From NCBI GenBank assembly GCA_002717185.1, contig PBDC01000042.1, positions 20,668 to 62,670 of the forward strand: a stretch of DNA of 42,003 nt, given 5' to 3'. Made by a program: the position numbers and the translations under genes. The stretch comes from Rhodospirillaceae bacterium. GTDB taxonomy: Bacteria; Pseudomonadota; Alphaproteobacteria; UBA8366; GCA-2717185. This document shows positions 1 through 9,760 of this stretch, one piece after another (position 1 is the first letter of the stretch; each line of letters starts with the position of its first letter). The notes below the pieces were generated by a model. The model saw nothing but the letters and a program-made list of their open reading frames with translations, made no database searches and was not told the DNA's origin.

Positions 1-2355
1 GGCGCGCTGCGCGGGTACGCTATCCAGGTCCGCGTCAACATGGAAACCATGGAAGAGGACGGTGGCGTGCGGCCTAGCGGTGGACGACTTTCCGCCTTTG
101 ATATCCCGTCGGGACCCGGTATTCGGATCGATAGCTTCGGCTATGCTGGCTATCAGCCGAGCCCTAGTTTCGATTCCCTGCTCGCCAAACTTATCGTGTA
201 TGCCGGGAACCTGTCCTTTGAGGCTGCTGTTGATAAGGCGCAGAGGGCGCTCTCTGAGTTCAAGATTGAGGGGGTGGCGACCAATGCGGGTTTCCTGCAG
301 TCGATCCTTGCACATGGCGAATTTAGGAAAGGTATGGCAACGACGACCTTTCTCGACCGAGAGATGACGACCCTAGTGAAGGGGACGGCTTATCCGAAGC
401 GCTATTTCGAGGCGGAGCCTCAGGTGGTTGGGGCCAAGATCGATGGCTCTGACCCTCTCGCCATCCTGCATCATGGCCGTTCCACGGCCGAGGAGGGGAC
501 GGCGCAATCGGAGACTAATACGCCGGACGGCACCGTGCCAATCGCGGCACCCATGCTTGGCACGATTGTGAGCCTTTCAGTGGAGGAGGGAGCAACCGTC
601 CAAAAGGGACAACAGATCCTGATACTGGAAGCGATGAAGATGCAGCATGTGGTCGTTTCAGAAGTGAGCGGTTATGTGCGCAGCTTTGCCGCAGGTGAAG
701 GTGATACCGTGCTGGAAGGCCAGTCGCTTGCGTTCGTCGAGGAGGCGGCGATTGAAGCGGGCGACGCCAGGACAAAGGAGAAAATCGATCTTGACGCGAT
801 TCGCCCCGACTTGGCGGAAGTTAATGAACGGCAGGCCTTAACACTGGATGCGCAGCGGCCGGACGCGGTGGCTCGTCGGCGAAAGACCAAGCAGCGCACT
901 GCACGCGAGAATGTTGAGGATATTTGCGATCCCGGTTCTTTTGCCGAGTACGGCTCGCTGGTTTTGGCAGCGCGGCGCAAGAAACATTCGATCGAGGAAC
1001 TGACCAAACGGACGCCTGCGGACGGCATGATTGCTGGTATTGGTCGGGTAAATGGCGATCGGTTCGACGACGATGCCGCACGCTGCATGATCCTTTGTTA
1101 CGATTACACAGTTCTGGCCGGCACCCAAGGCAAGATGAACCATAAGAAAAAAGACCGGATGTTCGAGCTTGCCGAAAAATGGCGCTTACCGATCGTCTTT
1201 TTTGCCGAAGGCGGGGGGGGGCGGCCAGGCGACACGGATGTGCCTTTTGCCGCTAATTTGCAAACGCCGGCCTTCAACCTGTTTGCCAAGCTAAGCGGCT
1301 TGGCGCCTATTGTCGGCATCACCTCGGGTCGGTGTTTCGCCGGTAACGCGGTAATACTCGGTTGCTGCGATGTGGTCATAGCGACGAAGAATTCGACCAT
1401 TGGTATGGGTGGACCGGCGATGATTGAGGGCGGTGGCCTCGGTGTGTTCCGTCCAGAGGAAGTCGGTCCGGTCTCGGTGCAGGCGCCGAACGGCGTCATT
1501 GACGTGGTAGTCGAGGACGAGGCGGAAGCGGTCAACGTCGCCAAACAATATCTCAGCTATTTCCAGGGTGCGGTTGATACGTGGGATTGCCCCGATCAAC
1601 GATTGTTGCGCCGCGCAATTCCGGAAAATCGTTTGCGTATCTACGACGTGAGGACTGTTATCGATACCATGGCAGATACCGGTTCGGTATTGGAGCTTCG
1701 CAAGGAGTTCGGGCTTGGCATGGTGACGGCGTTGATCCGTATCGAGGGCCGGCCCGTCGGTATTATCGCCAACAATCCGGTGCACTTAGCTGGCGCTATT
1801 GACTCTGATGGATCCGACAAGGCGGCGCGCTTCATGCAATTGTGCGACGCTTACGACATTCCGATGGTCTTTCTGTGCGACACGCCGGGTAATATGGTAG
1901 GCCCCGAGGCAGAGAAGACTGCCCTGGTGCGCCATTGCTGCCGCCTCAACGTTATAGGTGCCAACGTCACTGTGCCGACCTTTACCATAGTGCTGCGCAA
2001 GGGCTATGGACTCGGTGCGCAGGGCATGGCCAGCGGCGGGTTTCATGCACCATTCTTTACAATTTCCTGGCCCACTGGAGAGTTCGGCGGCATGGGCTTG
2101 GAAGGTGCAGTAAAGCTGGGTTTCCGTGACGAGTTGATGGCGATCGAGGATCCGGATGCGCGGTTAGCCCGCTACGAAGAGCTGGTTGCAGGAATGTATG
2201 CGCAAGGCAAGGCGATCAACGCTGCCAGCTTGTTCGAACTCGACAATGTCATCGATCCCGCCGAGACGCGTGATTGGATTTTGAAGGGCCTGCGGTCCGC
2301 GCCGCCGCCGCCCAAGCGCGAGGGTAAGAAGCGACCATGGGTCGATACCTGGTAG
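1..2355 (+). CDS. Single-chain biotin-dependent acyl-CoA carboxylase, 5'-truncated by window edge (BC C-terminus, BCCP, carboxyltransferase)
   Basis: The frame is open from base 1 (reads GALRGYAIQVRVN before the first ATG at 40), so the true start lies upstream of the window. The first ~120 residues match the end of a biotin carboxylase domain. A biotinyl domain follows, with EAMKMQ and its biotinylated lysine at codon 637-639. The rest is a carboxyltransferase with the tandem crotonase-like halves of the acetyl/propionyl-CoA carboxylase beta family, including a glycine-rich loop (EGGGGRPG) and late motifs such as CDTPGN. The BC-BCCP-CT order on one polypeptide resembles long-chain/broad-specificity acyl-CoA carboxylases. 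It would carboxylate an acyl-CoA using ATP and bicarbonate in the cytoplasm. The chain length of the substrate cannot be judged here. The TAG stop is 6 bp before pgi, so the two may be co-transcribed. Confidence 0.9.
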   Translation, partial: GALRGYAIQVRVNMETMEEDGGVRPSGGRLSAFDIPSGPGIRIDSFGYAGYQPSPSFDSLLAKLIVYAGNLSFEAAVDKAQRALSEFKIEGVATNAGFLQSILAHGEFRKGMATTTFLDREMTTLVKGTAYPKRYFEAEPQVVGAKIDGSDPLAILHHGRSTAEEGTAQSETNTPDGTVPIAAPMLGTIVSLSVEEGATVQKGQQILILEAMKMQHVVVSEVSGYVRSFAAGEGDTVLEGQSLAFVEEAAIEAGDARTKEKIDLDAIRPDLAEVNERQALTLDAQRPDAVARRRKTKQRTARENVEDICDPGSFAEYGSLVLAARRKKHSIEELTKRTPADGMIAGIGRVNGDRFDDDAARCMILCYDYTVLAGTQGKMNHKKKDRMFELAEKWRLPIVFFAEGGGGRPGDTDVPFAANLQTPAFNLFAKLSGLAPIVGITSGRCFAGNAVILGCCDVVIATKNSTIGMGGPAMIEGGGLGVFRPEEVGPVSVQAPNGVIDVVVEDEAEAVNVAKQYLSYFQGAVDTWDCPDQRLLRRAIPENRLRIYDVRTVIDTMADTGSVLELRKEFGLGMVTALIRIEGRPVGIIANNPVHLAGAIDSDGSDKAARFMQLCDAYDIPMVFLCDTPGNMVGPEAEKTALVRHCCRLNVIGANVTVPTFTIVLRKGYGLGAQGMASGGFHAPFFTISWPTGEFGGMGLEGAVKLGFRDELMAIEDPDARLARYEELVAGMYAQGKAINAASLFELDNVIDPAETRDWILKGLRSAPPPPKREGKKRPWVDTW

Positions 2356-2361
2356 GCATGG

Positions 2362-3723
2362 TTGTCATCATTTTCGCCCGTTGCATCGGTGCGAATCGTG
2401 GATGAAAATAGCTTTCAGATGATCTACCGGCAATCCATCGATAACTGTCTCGCGGACGTGATCGGTCCGACGGGGTTGGACCGTGCCGTTTATATGGCGG
2501 CGCTGGCGAGAACCGCACCGGCACTTGACCAACTGCGCGATTGGCGCCAGTCGGGCGGTTTGCCGTTTTTGGGTCTTCCTGATGCTCGCGCTGATCTCGA
2601 GGTGCTTAAGCAGATCGCTGAGCGCTATCGGACACAGTTCGACGATGTCGTGGTTCTCGGAACTGGAGGATCGAGCCTAGGGGGGCGTAGCCTCTATGCA
2701 CTCGCCGATGCTGGTTGGGGCCCGACGCCAGGGACACTGCGTATGCATTTTATGGATAATGTCGACCCGCACAGTTTCGACGCGCTGTTTGGTGCCCTGA
2801 CACCGGCGCGGGCCGGCTTTCTGGTGATCTCGAAATCAGGTGGTACTGCGGAGACCATAGCGCAGGCGCTCGTCTGTTTCGATTGGCTGCGATCGGCGGG
2901 TGAACGAATCTCAACGCACGCCGTGGCTATCGCAGAGGATGCGGATAATCCTTTGTGTCGGCTCGCGAGGCGCCACAACTTCGCTGTGTTGGGTCACGAC
3001 CCGGGTGTTGGCGGGCGCTACTCGGTCCTGTCCCCGGTCGGGATGCTGCCAGCCATAATTGCTGGTGTTAATGCGGTGGAGGTTCGCGAGGGAGCGGCTT
3101 CAGTGCTTGACCAGATGTTGGCGGCTGAGAATCCCACCGACAGTGCGCCGGCCATCGGCGCTGCAATTAATGTGGCACTGGCAGAGGCATGCGGTGTTGG
3201 TGCGACAGTTCTGATGCCCTATTGCGACCGACTTGTGCCCTTTACCCAATGGTTCCGTCAGCTTTGGGCGGAAAGCCTGGGCAAGGAAGGTAAAGGCACT
3301 AACCCAGTCAATGCGACTGGCAATGTCGATCAGCATAGTCAACTTCAACTCTATCTCGACGGCCCGAACGATAAGCTGTTCACGATCGTCATGACAGAAC
3401 CTGGTAGTAACCCGCTAAATTTTGAGATCGCCGATGATCCGGCACTCGACTATCTGAAAGGTTGTGGCCTGGGTGACCTGCTGGATGCTGGCCAGCGCGG
3501 AACGGTGGACAGTTTGGCAGCGGCGGGCCGGCCTGTGCGTATTATTGCCGTGCCGCAAGTGGACGCACGTTCTTTGGGCGCACTCATGATGCATTTTATG
3601 CTGGAAACTATCATTGCCGCTCATTTGCTGGGAGTTGAACCATTTGACCAGCCCGCGGTGGAAGATGGCAAAGTGCGTGCGCGGCGCTATCTCGAAGGCG
3701 TGCCGATGTCGTGTGTCTCATGA
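2362..3723 (+). CDS. pgi: Glucose-6-phosphate isomerase
   Basis: Interconverts glucose-6-phosphate and fructose-6-phosphate in the cytoplasm. At about 453 residues it matches the short bacterial form rather than the ~550-residue enterobacterial one. Seen motifs are a SIS-fold phosphate loop GTGGSSLGG (~residues 100-108), SKSGGTAET, the family signature around [11 protein letters not shown], and [14 protein letters not shown] near the active-site glutamate region. The longest start is TTG at 2362; in-frame ATG codons just downstream (around 2419) are possible alternatives, as family similarity begins near FQMIYRQS. The TGA stop overlaps the mutL ATG (ATGA at 3720-3723), which suggests translational coupling. 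Confidence 0.93.
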   Translation: MSSFSPVASVRIVDENSFQMIYRQSIDNCLADVIGPTGLDRAVYMAALARTAPALDQLRDWRQSGGLPFLGLPDARADLEVLKQIAERYRTQFDDVVVLGTGGSSLGGRSLYALADAGWGPTPGTLRMHFMDNVDPHSFDALFGALTPARAGFLVISKSGGTAETIAQALVCFDWLRSAGERISTHAVAIAEDADNPLCRLARRHNFAVLGHDPGVGGRYSVLSPVGMLPAIIAGVNAVEVREGAASVLDQMLAAENPTDSAPAIGAAINVALAEACGVGATVLMPYCDRLVPFTQWFRQLWAESLGKEGKGTNPVNATGNVDQHSQLQLYLDGPNDKLFTIVMTEPGSNPLNFEIADDPALDYLKGCGLGDLLDAGQRGTVDSLAAAGRPVRIIAVPQVDARSLGALMMHFMLETIIAAHLLGVEPFDQPAVEDGKVRARRYLEGVPMSCVS

Positions 3724-5519
3724 TGATCCGTCTATTGCCTGAGACTATTATCAATCAGATTGCTGCCGGCGAGGTAGTCGAACGGCCTGCATCCGCGGTT
3801 AAAGAGTTGGTCGAAAACAGCTTGGATGCCCGTGCGCTTCGGATCGAAATCGCCTTGCGAGACGGTGGCAAGTCGTTGATCGCGGTCACCGATGACGGAT
3901 CGGGAATGTCGCCGGAAGAGATCAAGGTTGCGATCAAGAGGCATGCGACTTCTAAACTGCCGGGCGACGACCTGTTCGATATCGAAACGATGGGCTTCCG
4001 CGGTGAGGCGCTGCCATCGCTTGGTGCGGTGAGCCGTATGACGATCACCAGCCGCCAGCCTGACGCGGAAAGTGCTTGGGTGCTTCATGTGGAGGGTGGC
4101 CGGGTAGGTGAGCCAACCCCAGCAGCTCATTCGTCTGGCACGCGGGTCGAGATTAGAGATTTGTTCTACGCGACGCCCGCACGGCTAAAGTTTCTAAAAA
4201 GCGACCGCACCGAAACCAGCCGGATCATAGACGTGATCAAACGGTTGGCAATGGCTCGTCCGGACGTCGCCTTCACTCTGCATGATGGCGCGCGCGAACG
4301 GCTGCGGGTCAGCACAGCGAGTGGCGATTTTCTTGATTCTCGACTCGACCGATTGGGGGCGATCATGGGAAGAGAATTCGCGGAGAACGCGTTGCGCATT
4401 AAGGCTGATCGTGACGGCGTACGGCTCGATGGCTATGCCGGCGTGCCGACGCTTAACCGGGCGAACGCAATGCAGCAGTTTCTGTTCGTTAACGACCGCC
4501 CAGTGCGCGACAGGCTGCTATTCGGCGCGGTGCGCGCGGCCTATATGGACTTTCTAGCACGCAACCGGCACCCGATGGTGGCACTATTCCTGGAAATCGA
4601 TCCTCGGCTTGTCGACATCAACGTGCATCCGGCGAAGGCGGAGGTGCGGTTCCGCGATGCAGGTACCGTGCGCGGCTTGATCATCGGTGCGTTGAAACAT
4701 GCGTTGGCGGAGGCGGGCCATCGGGCGTCGACGACGGTTAGCGCAGCAGCACTTGGCGCGGTTCAGCCGGCCCAGAAACATCTCCCATCGGTGGGTAGTT
4801 ATGGAAACTACCAGCGCCAGCTAATGTCGACATCTCGCGGACTATCAGAGGCGGCGGCGGGCTTTCAGGCGCCGTTGGATGCGCCTATCACACCATCCGC
4901 GATGTCTGAAATCGGGCCGATGCCGCAGGAGACGTCGGACTACCCGCTTGGCGCGGCGCGGGCGCAAGTGCATGAGACCTATATCGTAACTCAGACGGAC
5001 GATGGTATCGTTATTGTTGATCAGCACGCGGCGCATGAGCGGCTTGTCTATGAAAGCATGAAGAGATCGTTGGATGGGTCAGGCATCTCGCGGCAGGTAC
5101 TCCTTATCCCAGAGGTAGTCGAACTGGGCGAAGCCGAAGCAGCATGGCTAACAGTGCGGGCCGAAGAGTTGGCGGAGCTGGGGCTCGTCTTGGAAGCGTT
5201 TGGCGAAGGTGCGGTGTTGGTGCGCGAAGTTCCAGCCCTATTGGGCCAGATTAATGCCAAGGCCCTGGTACGCGACCTGGCGGATGAGTTCGTCGCGTTC
5301 GGCGATGCCTATAGTTTGAAGGAAAAACTTGAAGAGGTTTGCGGTACTATGGCGTGCCACGGCTCGGTGCGCGCTGGACGGCGCCTCAATGCGGACGAGA
5401 TGAACGCTCTGCTGCGTGAGATGGAGGCGACACCGCATTCTGGCCAATGCAATCACGGTCGGCCGACCTATGTCGAACTGAAGCTCGCCGATATCGAACG
5501 GCTGTTCGGCCGCCGCTAA
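3720..5519 (+). CDS. mutL: DNA mismatch repair protein MutL with endonuclease motif
   Basis: MutL couples MutS mismatch recognition to strand excision. The N-terminal GHKL ATPase shows [21 protein letters not shown] and GFRGEAL in order within the first ~110 residues. The C-terminal dimerisation domain carries the metal-binding endonuclease motif [12 protein letters not shown], plus [10 protein letters not shown] and GQCNHGRPT. This is therefore the nicking type of MutL, expected in lineages without MutH. Length is ~599 residues. The frame also opens at GTG 3711, but ATG 3720, overlapping the pgi stop as ATGA, is the natural start; a second ATG follows at 3723. A variable proline/alanine-rich linker lies around residues 340-420. 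Confidence 0.95.
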   Translation: MMIRLLPETIINQIAAGEVVERPASAVKELVENSLDARALRIEIALRDGGKSLIAVTDDGSGMSPEEIKVAIKRHATSKLPGDDLFDIETMGFRGEALPSLGAVSRMTITSRQPDAESAWVLHVEGGRVGEPTPAAHSSGTRVEIRDLFYATPARLKFLKSDRTETSRIIDVIKRLAMARPDVAFTLHDGARERLRVSTASGDFLDSRLDRLGAIMGREFAENALRIKADRDGVRLDGYAGVPTLNRANAMQQFLFVNDRPVRDRLLFGAVRAAYMDFLARNRHPMVALFLEIDPRLVDINVHPAKAEVRFRDAGTVRGLIIGALKHALAEAGHRASTTVSAAALGAVQPAQKHLPSVGSYGNYQRQLMSTSRGLSEAAAGFQAPLDAPITPSAMSEIGPMPQETSDYPLGAARAQVHETYIVTQTDDGIVIVDQHAAHERLVYESMKRSLDGSGISRQVLLIPEVVELGEAEAAWLTVRAEELAELGLVLEAFGEGAVLVREVPALLGQINAKALVRDLADEFVAFGDAYSLKEKLEEVCGTMACHGSVRAGRRLNADEMNALLREMEATPHSGQCNHGRPTYVELKLADIERLFGRR

Positions 5520-5542
5520 CAACAAGAAAAAGAAGCCGCCTT

Positions 5543-6697
5543 TTGTCCCGTATTGCTCCTCTGCTCACTGCCACCTGCGTTAATCTGATCGCGCTCGGCA
5601 TCATCCTGCCGGTTCTACCGTTTTACGTGACCAAGTTCGGCGCGGGACCGGAAGTCGCGGTGTTGATTTTCTCGATGTTTTCGGGAGCAAGCCTTCTGAC
5701 GGCGCCCTGGTGGGGCCGGCTTTCCGACCGGATCGGCCGTAAACCCGTGTTGTTGATCGGCGTAACCGGTACTTGCATTTCTTATATATGGTTAGCGAAT
5801 GCTGATTCACTATGGGAGGTCTTTGCCAGCCGTGGCTTTGCTGGCGCGACGGCTGGTTGGCTTACTGCATCGCAGGCCTATATTGCCGATGTTACGACAG
5901 CAAAAAATCGGGCTAAAGGTCTTGGCATGTTGGGTGCGACCTTCGGAATTGCTTTCGTTGTCGGCCCGGGAATCACGTACATGGCATTGGGCGGTGGCGG
6001 TGATTTGGTGTTTCCCGCATACGTCGCTGCTGGTTGCACGGCAGTGGGGCTGATCCTGGCTCTGATCCTGATCAAGGAACCGGAAACGCGCGAAACCGGT
6101 TCCAACACACGTTTCAGTATGGCGATACTGCGCACGCCAACGTTGTTCCGTTTGTTCGCGGTCTATTTCGCGATTTTCCTCGCTTTCACTGGATTGGAGG
6201 CGACGTTCGCGCTTTGGTGCCGTGATCTATTCGAGTTCGGGCCGCGTGAGGTGACGCCATATTTCGTTTTCATCGGTATTGTCGCAGCCCTGGTGCAGGG
6301 CGGCATGATTGGACCAATAGTAAAGCGGTTAGGTGAAGCCCGCACCGTGGTGCTTGGCATCGTGACGTTGGGTCTTGGTCTTGGATTATTGCCGGCGGCG
6401 GTCACACCCTGGCTCGTTCTTCTTCCTATGGGTCTGATAGTATTTGGCTTTAGCGTCATTGGACCAGCGACACAAAGCCTGATGTCTCAGGTGGCCCCGG
6501 CTGACCTTAAAGGAGGCGTTCTGGGGGTTGCGCAATCCTTTGCCAGTGCTGCGCGCATCGCAGGACCCGCCTGGGCCGGTGCCGTATTCGCCGGAATTGG
6601 TCCGCATTGGCCCTATTTTATTGGAGCGTTGTTGCTCTTTCCAGTGGCTCTGGCAGCATTGCCGTTAATCCGCACGCCCGCGGCACAAGAGGAATAG
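5543..6697 (+). CDS. Major facilitator superfamily exporter (TetA-like)
   Basis: A ~384-residue, 12-helix membrane transporter. Helix 1 is ATCVNLIALGIILPVLPFY. The loop 2-3 signature GRLSDRIGRKPVLL is the classic MFS motif A, and helix 4 to 5 carries GFAGATAGWL and GIAFVVGPG typical of drug:proton antiporters. I chose TTG at 5543 (MSRIAPLLTA), preceded by a purine-rich stretch at 5521-5536. The frame also opens at 5447 inside mutL, but that extension is basic and unlike the family. It starts 24 bp after mutL and may be read from the same transcript. The likely role is efflux of a small amphipathic compound; the substrate is unknown. Confidence 0.85.
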   Translation: MSRIAPLLTATCVNLIALGIILPVLPFYVTKFGAGPEVAVLIFSMFSGASLLTAPWWGRLSDRIGRKPVLLIGVTGTCISYIWLANADSLWEVFASRGFAGATAGWLTASQAYIADVTTAKNRAKGLGMLGATFGIAFVVGPGITYMALGGGGDLVFPAYVAAGCTAVGLILALILIKEPETRETGSNTRFSMAILRTPTLFRLFAVYFAIFLAFTGLEATFALWCRDLFEFGPREVTPYFVFIGIVAALVQGGMIGPIVKRLGEARTVVLGIVTLGLGLGLLPAAVTPWLVLLPMGLIVFGFSVIGPATQSLMSQVAPADLKGGVLGVAQSFASAARIAGPAWAGAVFAGIGPHWPYFIGALLLFPVALAALPLIRTPAAQEE

Positions 6698-7234
6698 AAT
6701 TAGGGCCGCACCGTATTTGCGTCGATCGACCTCTTCCAAAAACTTCGGCAGCGTCACCGTTTCATTGGTTCCCATTTCAGCCACGACCAACGTCTCATTA
6801 TGGAACCAACCTCGCCTATTAAGGGCGATCAAAGCTGGCTCAATGAGCCGCGCCGCGTATGGTGGATCAACGAAGGCGATGTCAACGGGGCGGTCAGTGG
6901 GTGGTGGGTTAGTTGCGTCCGCATTAATGATTGTCGCTCGATTTACTTCGCTACAGGCTGCGATGTTCTTGGCTATGGTATGCTGTGCCGCGCGCGCTTT
7001 CTCGATGAAGGTGGCGTGACGGACGCCACGGCTCAGCGCTTCCAGGCCGAGTGCACCCGTGCCAGCGAAGGCATCGAGAACACGAGTGTCGTCGAGCCCA
7101 ATGCTACTCCGTCCATATTCGAGGATGTTAAATAGTCCTTCGCGGGCGCGGTCGGATGTCGGACGTATGTCGGGTCCTGGTGGAGCGATAAGTGGCCGCC
7201 CGCGATGTTTACCGGCGACGATGCGCAAAATCAA
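6665..7234 (-). CDS. rsmD: 16S rRNA (guanine(966)-N(2))-methyltransferase RsmD
   Basis: Methylates N2 of G966 in 16S rRNA using S-adenosylmethionine. The N-terminus LRIVAGKHRGRPL and the following RPTSDRAREGLFNIL are characteristic of RsmD. SAM motif I is DAFAGTGALGLEALSRG and the catalytic motif IV is DPPY. About 189 residues, the usual size. I place the start at TTG 7234 (M-ILRIVAG); TTG 7228 is an alternative, and the longer frame to 7300 lies inside the upstream pseudouridine synthase gene. The start overlaps the end of that gene by 26 bp, so the two rRNA-modification genes are likely coupled. The 3' end overlaps the end of the convergent MFS gene. Confidence 0.9.
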   Translation of the reverse strand: MILRIVAGKHRGRPLIAPPGPDIRPTSDRAREGLFNILEYGRSSIGLDDTRVLDAFAGTGALGLEALSRGVRHATFIEKARAAQHTIAKNIAACSEVNRATIINADATNPPPTDRPVDIAFVDPPYAARLIEPALIALNRRGWFHNETLVVAEMGTNETVTLPKFLEEVDRRKYGAALILFLLCRGRAD

Positions 7235-7982
7235 ACCTCGCTGCGAGTTTTTTGCCAAGCTGATCGCGAACCACTTTTCCAGGAGATTCCTCGACCGCAT
7301 TACGCTTCAAGTTTCCGAGCTGAAACGGTCCGTACGCTGTGCGGATCAGCCGGTTCACGGAATAACCGAGATGGTCCATAACCTTTCGTATTTCACGGTT
7401 CTTGCCCTCGCGCAGCCCAATCGCGATCCAGGCGTTGGCGCCCTCCTGGCGCTCTAATGTGGCTTGAATGCCGCCATAGCGCATACCGTCGACCGTGACG
7501 CCACCGGCGAGGCCCGCTAGCTTTGTAGGTTCAACGCGGCCGTAGACACGGATCCGATAGCGCCGGGTCCAGCCAGTAGACGGTAGTTCCAGATGGCGCT
7601 TCAGCGCACCGTCATTGGTCAGAAGCAGCAGGCCTTCCGAGGTGATATCGAGCCGGCCTACGGTCATAACGCGCGGTAGTCCTGAGGGCATCTTTTCGAA
7701 GACGGTTGGCCTTCCTTCTGGGTCCCGTTCGGTAGTCACGACACCGGGTGGCTTATGGTAGCGCCACAGCCGGGTTGAAGCGGCCATGGGTAGGCGTTTG
7801 CCGTCGACCAGAACGGCACTTGGGTCGGCGACGTTAAACGCCGGCGAATTGAGCACTGTGCCGCCTACGCTCACTCGTCCGGCTTCGATCCAGCGCTCGG
7901 CCTCGCGTCGCGAACACAATCCAGCGCGCGCCATGATTTTGGCGATGCGCTCGCCTTTCGGTTGGGAAGTGGTTTCCGTCAT
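7209..7982 (-). CDS. rluB: 23S rRNA pseudouridine synthase, RsuA/RluB family
   Basis: Isomerises a specific uridine in rRNA. An N-terminal S4 RNA-binding domain is visible (RIAKIMARAGLCSRREAERW, residues ~12-32). The catalytic domain has GRLDITSEGLLLLTNDG, with the nucleophilic aspartate in RLD, then LREGKNREIRKVMDHLG. This matches the RsuA/RluB/RluE/RluF branch; RluB (U2605) is the most likely member in alphaproteobacteria, though RsuA cannot be excluded. At 257 residues it is compact. The ATG at 7982 is divergent from tadA with a 37-bp gap. rsmD follows with overlap. Confidence 0.85.
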   Translation of the reverse strand: MTETTSQPKGERIAKIMARAGLCSRREAERWIEAGRVSVGGTVLNSPAFNVADPSAVLVDGKRLPMAASTRLWRYHKPPGVVTTERDPEGRPTVFEKMPSGLPRVMTVGRLDITSEGLLLLTNDGALKRHLELPSTGWTRRYRIRVYGRVEPTKLAGLAGGVTVDGMRYGGIQATLERQEGANAWIAIGLREGKNREIRKVMDHLGYSVNRLIRTAYGPFQLGNLKRNAVEESPGKVVRDQLGKKLAARFDFAHRRR

Positions 7983-8006
7983 GGGGCGAGACGAGTACCT
8001 GGTTTT

Positions 8007-8013
8007 AGGAGGT
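8007..8013 (+). promoter_or_regulatory. Strong ribosome binding site deciding the tadA start
   Basis: AGGAGGT lies 6 nt before ATG 8020. It is a near-perfect Shine-Dalgarno sequence and favours 8020 over the downstream in-frame ATG codons at 8065 and about 8083. Confidence 0.7.
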
Positions 8014-8019
8014 GTTGCA

Positions 8020-8517
8020 ATGGCTGGCTTGACCGTCCTTGATCACGGCGGCAGGGTGCGTCGCATGACAATCGAGTCACCAATGATATATGCGCTGCAG
8101 GAGGCCGAACGGGCCGCTGCACGTGGTGAGGTGCCGGTGGGTGCCGTTCTCGTAAATGGCGACAGCGGTGAGATCCTAGCTCGGGCCGGCAACCAAACCC
8201 TGGCGGATAGCGATCCTACGGCACATGCGGAGATGTTGGTGATCCGCGCTGCCGCGGCAAAATCCGGCGCGCCCCGCCTGCAGAAAGTGGACCTTTATGT
8301 CACCTTAGAGCCCTGCGCTATGTGCGCCGCGGCTATATCCTTCGCACGGATACGTCGGCTCTATTTTGGGGCTTATGACCCGAAGGGCGGTGGCGTCGAG
8401 CATGGCGTGCGGTTTTTTCAGCAAGACACTTGCCACAACGCGCCGGAGGTCATCGGTGGAGTCGAGGAGCGCCGCGCTAGCGCGTTGCTGAAAAATTTCT
8501 TTGCTGCACGCCGCTAA
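8020..8517 (+). CDS. tadA: tRNA-specific adenosine deaminase TadA
   Basis: Deaminates A34 to inosine in tRNA-Arg(ACG), needed for reading CGN codons. The zinc site is complete: HAE (H69 as ligand, E71 as proton shuttle) and PCAMC (C99, C102) in the numbering from ATG 8020. KGG and GVEHG follow in the expected place. The product is 165 residues, including a ~15-20 residue N-terminal extension before the usual MTIESPMIYAL start. The Shine-Dalgarno supports the longer form, but a start at ATG 8065 would give a more typical length. It is divergent from rluB and overlaps the end of the convergent GNAT gene by 4 bp. Confidence 0.92.
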   Translation: MAGLTVLDHGGRVRRMTIESPMIYALQEAERAAARGEVPVGAVLVNGDSGEILARAGNQTLADSDPTAHAEMLVIRAAAAKSGAPRLQKVDLYVTLEPCAMCAAAISFARIRRLYFGAYDPKGGGVEHGVRFFQQDTCHNAPEVIGGVEERRASALLKNFFAARR

Positions 8518-8948
8518 TTGAGCCGCTGCCGCATCTCCGCGCCAACAACCTTGAAGCCATATTTCTCGTAGAATGGCTGGTTGTGCGCTGTCCATTCAAG
8601 CAGATAGAGGCCTATTTCTGCGCATCCACGATCCCGCGCTGTCACGATGATACTTTCGATCAACATGCCGCCGGCGTTCTTACCGCGCGTGGCCGGATCG
8701 ACGAAGAGTTCCTCGAGTTGGCAATATTCGCCACTGTAGCGGATCGCCAGGTTGAAGGAGATGGTAGCCGATCCCAATACCCCTAGCTCGTCATCGTCAG
8801 CGACCAGAACTGTGCCACGGTCACCAACCATTAGCGCGTCAAAGGTATCGGACCATCCTGTTTGCTCTTCCTCATCACGCAGCGCGGCGATGAAGGACAA
8901 GCATTTTTGTTTGTCGTCGGGTGTTGCCTTCCTTACGGTCACAGTCAT
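8514..8948 (-). CDS. GNAT family N-acetyltransferase
   Basis: A 144-residue single-domain acetyltransferase. The acetyl-CoA-binding motif A region reads LEELFVDPATRGKNAGGML (~residues 80-98), in place of the canonical R/Q-x-x-G-x-G/A, and the C-terminal NQPFYEKYGFKVVG is the usual motif B. It would transfer an acetyl group from acetyl-CoA to an amine; the substrate cannot be inferred. It is convergent with tadA with a 4-bp overlap. The ATG at 8948 is 50 bp from the divergent TauE/SafE gene. Confidence 0.85.
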   Translation of the reverse strand: MTVTVRKATPDDKQKCLSFIAALRDEEEQTGWSDTFDALMVGDRGTVLVADDDELGVLGSATISFNLAIRYSGEYCQLEELFVDPATRGKNAGGMLIESIIVTARDRGCAEIGLYLLEWTAHNQPFYEKYGFKVVGAEMRQRLN

Positions 8949-8998
8949 CGCTTGTTCCGGTTCCTATTTGTATTCCCTTTTCTGAGTGACACCCTAGC

Positions 8999-9745
8999 AT
9001 GACCGAACTTCCGATACTGGTCTTGGTGGCTGCGACATTTCTGCTCGCAGGTGGTGTGAAGGGCGTGATCGGCTTAGGACTGCCGACTGTATCCCTTGCC
9101 ATACTGACGGCGACGGTCGGACTGCAACCGGCTATGGCGCTGCTGCTGGTGCCGTCCTTTGTTACCAATCTCTGGCAAGCGGTAATCGGCGGAAACTTCA
9201 TCACCATTCTAAAGCGAACATGGGTATTTCTGCTCATGGCGACGGTAACGGTTTGGATCGGCGGTTCGGTATTGGTTGTAGCCAATGTGTCGAGGCTATC
9301 GGCTCTTTTGGGCGTGTTGCTGGTGATCTATTCCGCTTTGAGTCTGATCCGTCCATCCGTCTCCTTGACAAAAACTTGGGAGAGCTGGGCCGGCCCTCTG
9401 ATCGGAACGATCAACGGTGTCCTGACTGGAATGACCGGATCATTTGTCGTGCCTGGCGTTCTCTATCTTCAGGCGATCGGCCTTCCGCGAGATCAACTGA
9501 TCCAGGCTATGGGAATGCTTTTCACGGTGTCGACGGTGGCGCTGGCAGTTTCACTCGGCGGTCAGGACTTGCTTTCGGCAGAACTCGGGACGATCTCCAT
9601 TGTCTCGGTCGTCCCGGCGGTCATCGGTATGCTGTTGGGACAGAAACTCCGGCAGCGCTTGCCGGAGGACAAGTTTCGAAAGGTTTTCTTTAATTCCATT
9701 CTGATCCTTGGGCTCTACATCATTGTCCGATCGCTTATCTCTTAA
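8999..9745 (+). CDS. TauE/SafE family sulfite/anion exporter-like membrane protein
   Basis: A 248-residue integral membrane protein with about eight hydrophobic segments. The N-terminal LAGGVKGVIGLGLPTVSLAIL and the internal repeat-like GTINGVLTGMTGSFVVPGVLYL are the two characteristic glycine/proline-rich motifs of the TauE/SafE (DUF81) family. Members move sulfite, sulfoacetate or other organic anions across the inner membrane. A substrate cannot be assigned here. The EamA transporter gene begins 15 bp after its stop, so the two probably form an operon. Confidence 0.88.
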   Translation: MTELPILVLVAATFLLAGGVKGVIGLGLPTVSLAILTATVGLQPAMALLLVPSFVTNLWQAVIGGNFITILKRTWVFLLMATVTVWIGGSVLVVANVSRLSALLGVLLVIYSALSLIRPSVSLTKTWESWAGPLIGTINGVLTGMTGSFVVPGVLYLQAIGLPRDQLIQAMGMLFTVSTVALAVSLGGQDLLSAELGTISIVSVVPAVIGMLLGQKLRQRLPEDKFRKVFFNSILILGLYIIVRSLIS

Positions 9746-9760
9746 CCTCCAGACAGGCTT

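Noticed and set aside
1104..1785. Minus-strand open frames within the carboxylase
   Set aside because: They lie wholly antisense to the conserved carboxyltransferase domain; GC-rich codon bias makes such frames by chance.
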